NCBI GenBank assembly: GCA_002453165.1
Contig: DKGH01000189.1
Coordinates: forward strand, 1-5,384
Reading direction: 5' to 3'
Length of the DNA: 5,384 nucleotides
From: Verrucomicrobia bacterium UBA6775
GTDB taxonomy: Bacteria > Verrucomicrobiota > Verrucomicrobiia > Limisphaerales > UBA1096
Notes under the pieces: generated by a model
What the model was told of the DNA's origin: nothing
The model's input: only the letters and a program-made list of their open reading frames with translations
Database searches by the model: none
Translations under genes and position numbers: made by a program
Shown here: one piece after another, positions 4,865 to 5,384 of the stretch
Position numbering within the stretch: the first letter of the stretch is position 1
Layout of the letters: the number at the start of each line of letters is the position of its first letter

Positions 4865-5384
4865 AAAAATAGTATCAGAAAATCCGTTGGTGCCTATTCT
4901 TCATCGCCTGAGTCTAAAAAGAGCAGATCGTTTTCACCTGTCCTCGACTCATCCAAAAAGCCAATCCGTGGCCTGTGGAAACGCGGCAAAATCTTTTATG
5001 CCAGAATCACCACAACTGACTCCAATGGCAAAAGAGCTCAACGTCGCGTACCGCTTAATGCCAAGACTCTGGTTCAGGCGCAGTCAGAGCTAGAGAAAAT
5101 CAGGCAGAAACCTGTTGTTTCTACTGGCCAGCAATATTGCCCCACCTGGACCAAGTACTGGCCTATCTACATCTCACAAATCCACCATCTCAAACGGCCA
5201 AGTACAGTCGACTTAGAGAAACTGCATTGCAAGCATTGGGCTAAGTTCATCGGGGATATCAGATTACATCTAATCCGGAAATCACATCTCTTGAATTACC
5301 GATCCGAAAAACTAAAAGCTGGCTGGACCGGAAGAACAGTCAATCTGTCCATAACTGTCTTGAGTAACGTCCTGAATCACGCGC
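4862..5384 (+). CDS. Tyrosine recombinase / phage-type integrase, N-terminal part only (cut by window edge)
   Basis: The product would catalyse site-specific integration and excision of a mobile element, most likely at the neighbouring tRNA-Leu. The 174 visible residues fit the integrase N-terminal layout. A Lys/Ser-rich lead (1-36) comes first. Next is an arm-DNA-binding-like three-strand unit (RGLWKRGKIFYARITTTDSN, then RRVPL, 36-65) followed by a helix (70-82). Last is a SAM-like core-binding domain (about 94-174) with the typical ending TVNLSITVLSNVLNHA. The catalytic domain carrying the R-H-R-Y residues lies beyond the edge and cannot be checked. The GTG at 4862 is the only plausible start: the frame has a TAA at 4847-4849, and no ATG follows near the start. 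No Shine-Dalgarno is seen, and the start codon lies in an inverted repeat. Composition is more AT-rich and codon choice less GC-biased than in the sulfatase genes, as expected of acquired DNA. Family call strong, intactness unknown. Confidence 0.82.
   Translation, partial: MKNSIRKSVGAYSSSPESKKSRSFSPVLDSSKKPIRGLWKRGKIFYARITTTDSNGKRAQRRVPLNAKTLVQAQSELEKIRQKPVVSTGQQYCPTWTKYWPIYISQIHHLKRPSTVDLEKLHCKHWAKFIGDIRLHLIRKSHLLNYRSEKLKAGWTGRTVNLSITVLSNVLNHA

Noticed and set aside
4648..4872. Plus-strand open frame containing VAELVDAPDLGSGAFGREGSTPFAR
   Set aside because: This peptide is the sense translation of the tRNA-Leu itself, a common annotation artefact. Nothing before or after it looks like a protein.
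1..5384. CRISPR array, riboswitch or complete insertion sequence
   Set aside because: I saw no regularly spaced repeats with unique spacers, no known riboswitch pattern in the leaders and no transposase motifs on either strand.

Overview
The window looks like part of a chromosome from a member of the Planctomycetes–Verrucomicrobia–Lentisphaerae group, with Verrucomicrobia favoured. The reasons are two secreted sulfatases side by side, a secreted EF-hand protein, a remnant of a planctomycete-type (PSCyt1-like) cytochrome c domain, and a self-complementary 12-base repeat that I associate with verrucomicrobial genomes. The taxonomic call is inference; no rRNA or housekeeping protein is present to settle it.

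Layout. Positions 1-3897 hold three genes on the minus strand, all reading leftward, with gaps of 116 and 87 bases. In order of transcription they are a 398-residue EF-hand protein with an SGNH-hydrolase-like core (2701-3897), a complete 503-residue sulfatase (1073-2584), and a second sulfatase that runs off the left edge (1-985). All three start with a signal peptide, and the spacing suggests one operon. Together they look like an export-and-desulfation module for sulfated glycans: the sulfatases remove sulfate esters, and the SGNH-like protein may be an esterase or carbohydrate-binding partner. The glycan itself cannot be named from the sequence.

Positions 3898-4064 are a divergent intergenic region with at most a weak promoter. 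Positions 4065-4524 on the plus strand are the broken start of a secreted cytochrome c-like protein. Its signal peptide, its CxxCH heme motif and a later conserved-looking stretch lie in three different frames. Positions 4525-4722 are non-coding and contain a REP-like hairpin and several copies of the 12-base repeat.

A tRNA-Leu(UAG) gene with an encoded CCA end lies at 4723-4807. Just beyond it the base composition turns AT-rich, and the N-terminal half of a tyrosine-recombinase integrase (4862-5384) runs off the right edge. tRNA followed by integrase is the usual left end of an integrated element, so the right edge probably enters a genomic island or prophage. An 8-base inverted repeat overlaps the integrase GTG start codon.

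No CRISPR array, rRNA gene or complete insertion sequence is visible. The most interesting points are the repeat pair that forms part of the sulfatase signal peptide, the EF-hand/SGNH-like protein, and the tRNA/integrase boundary.
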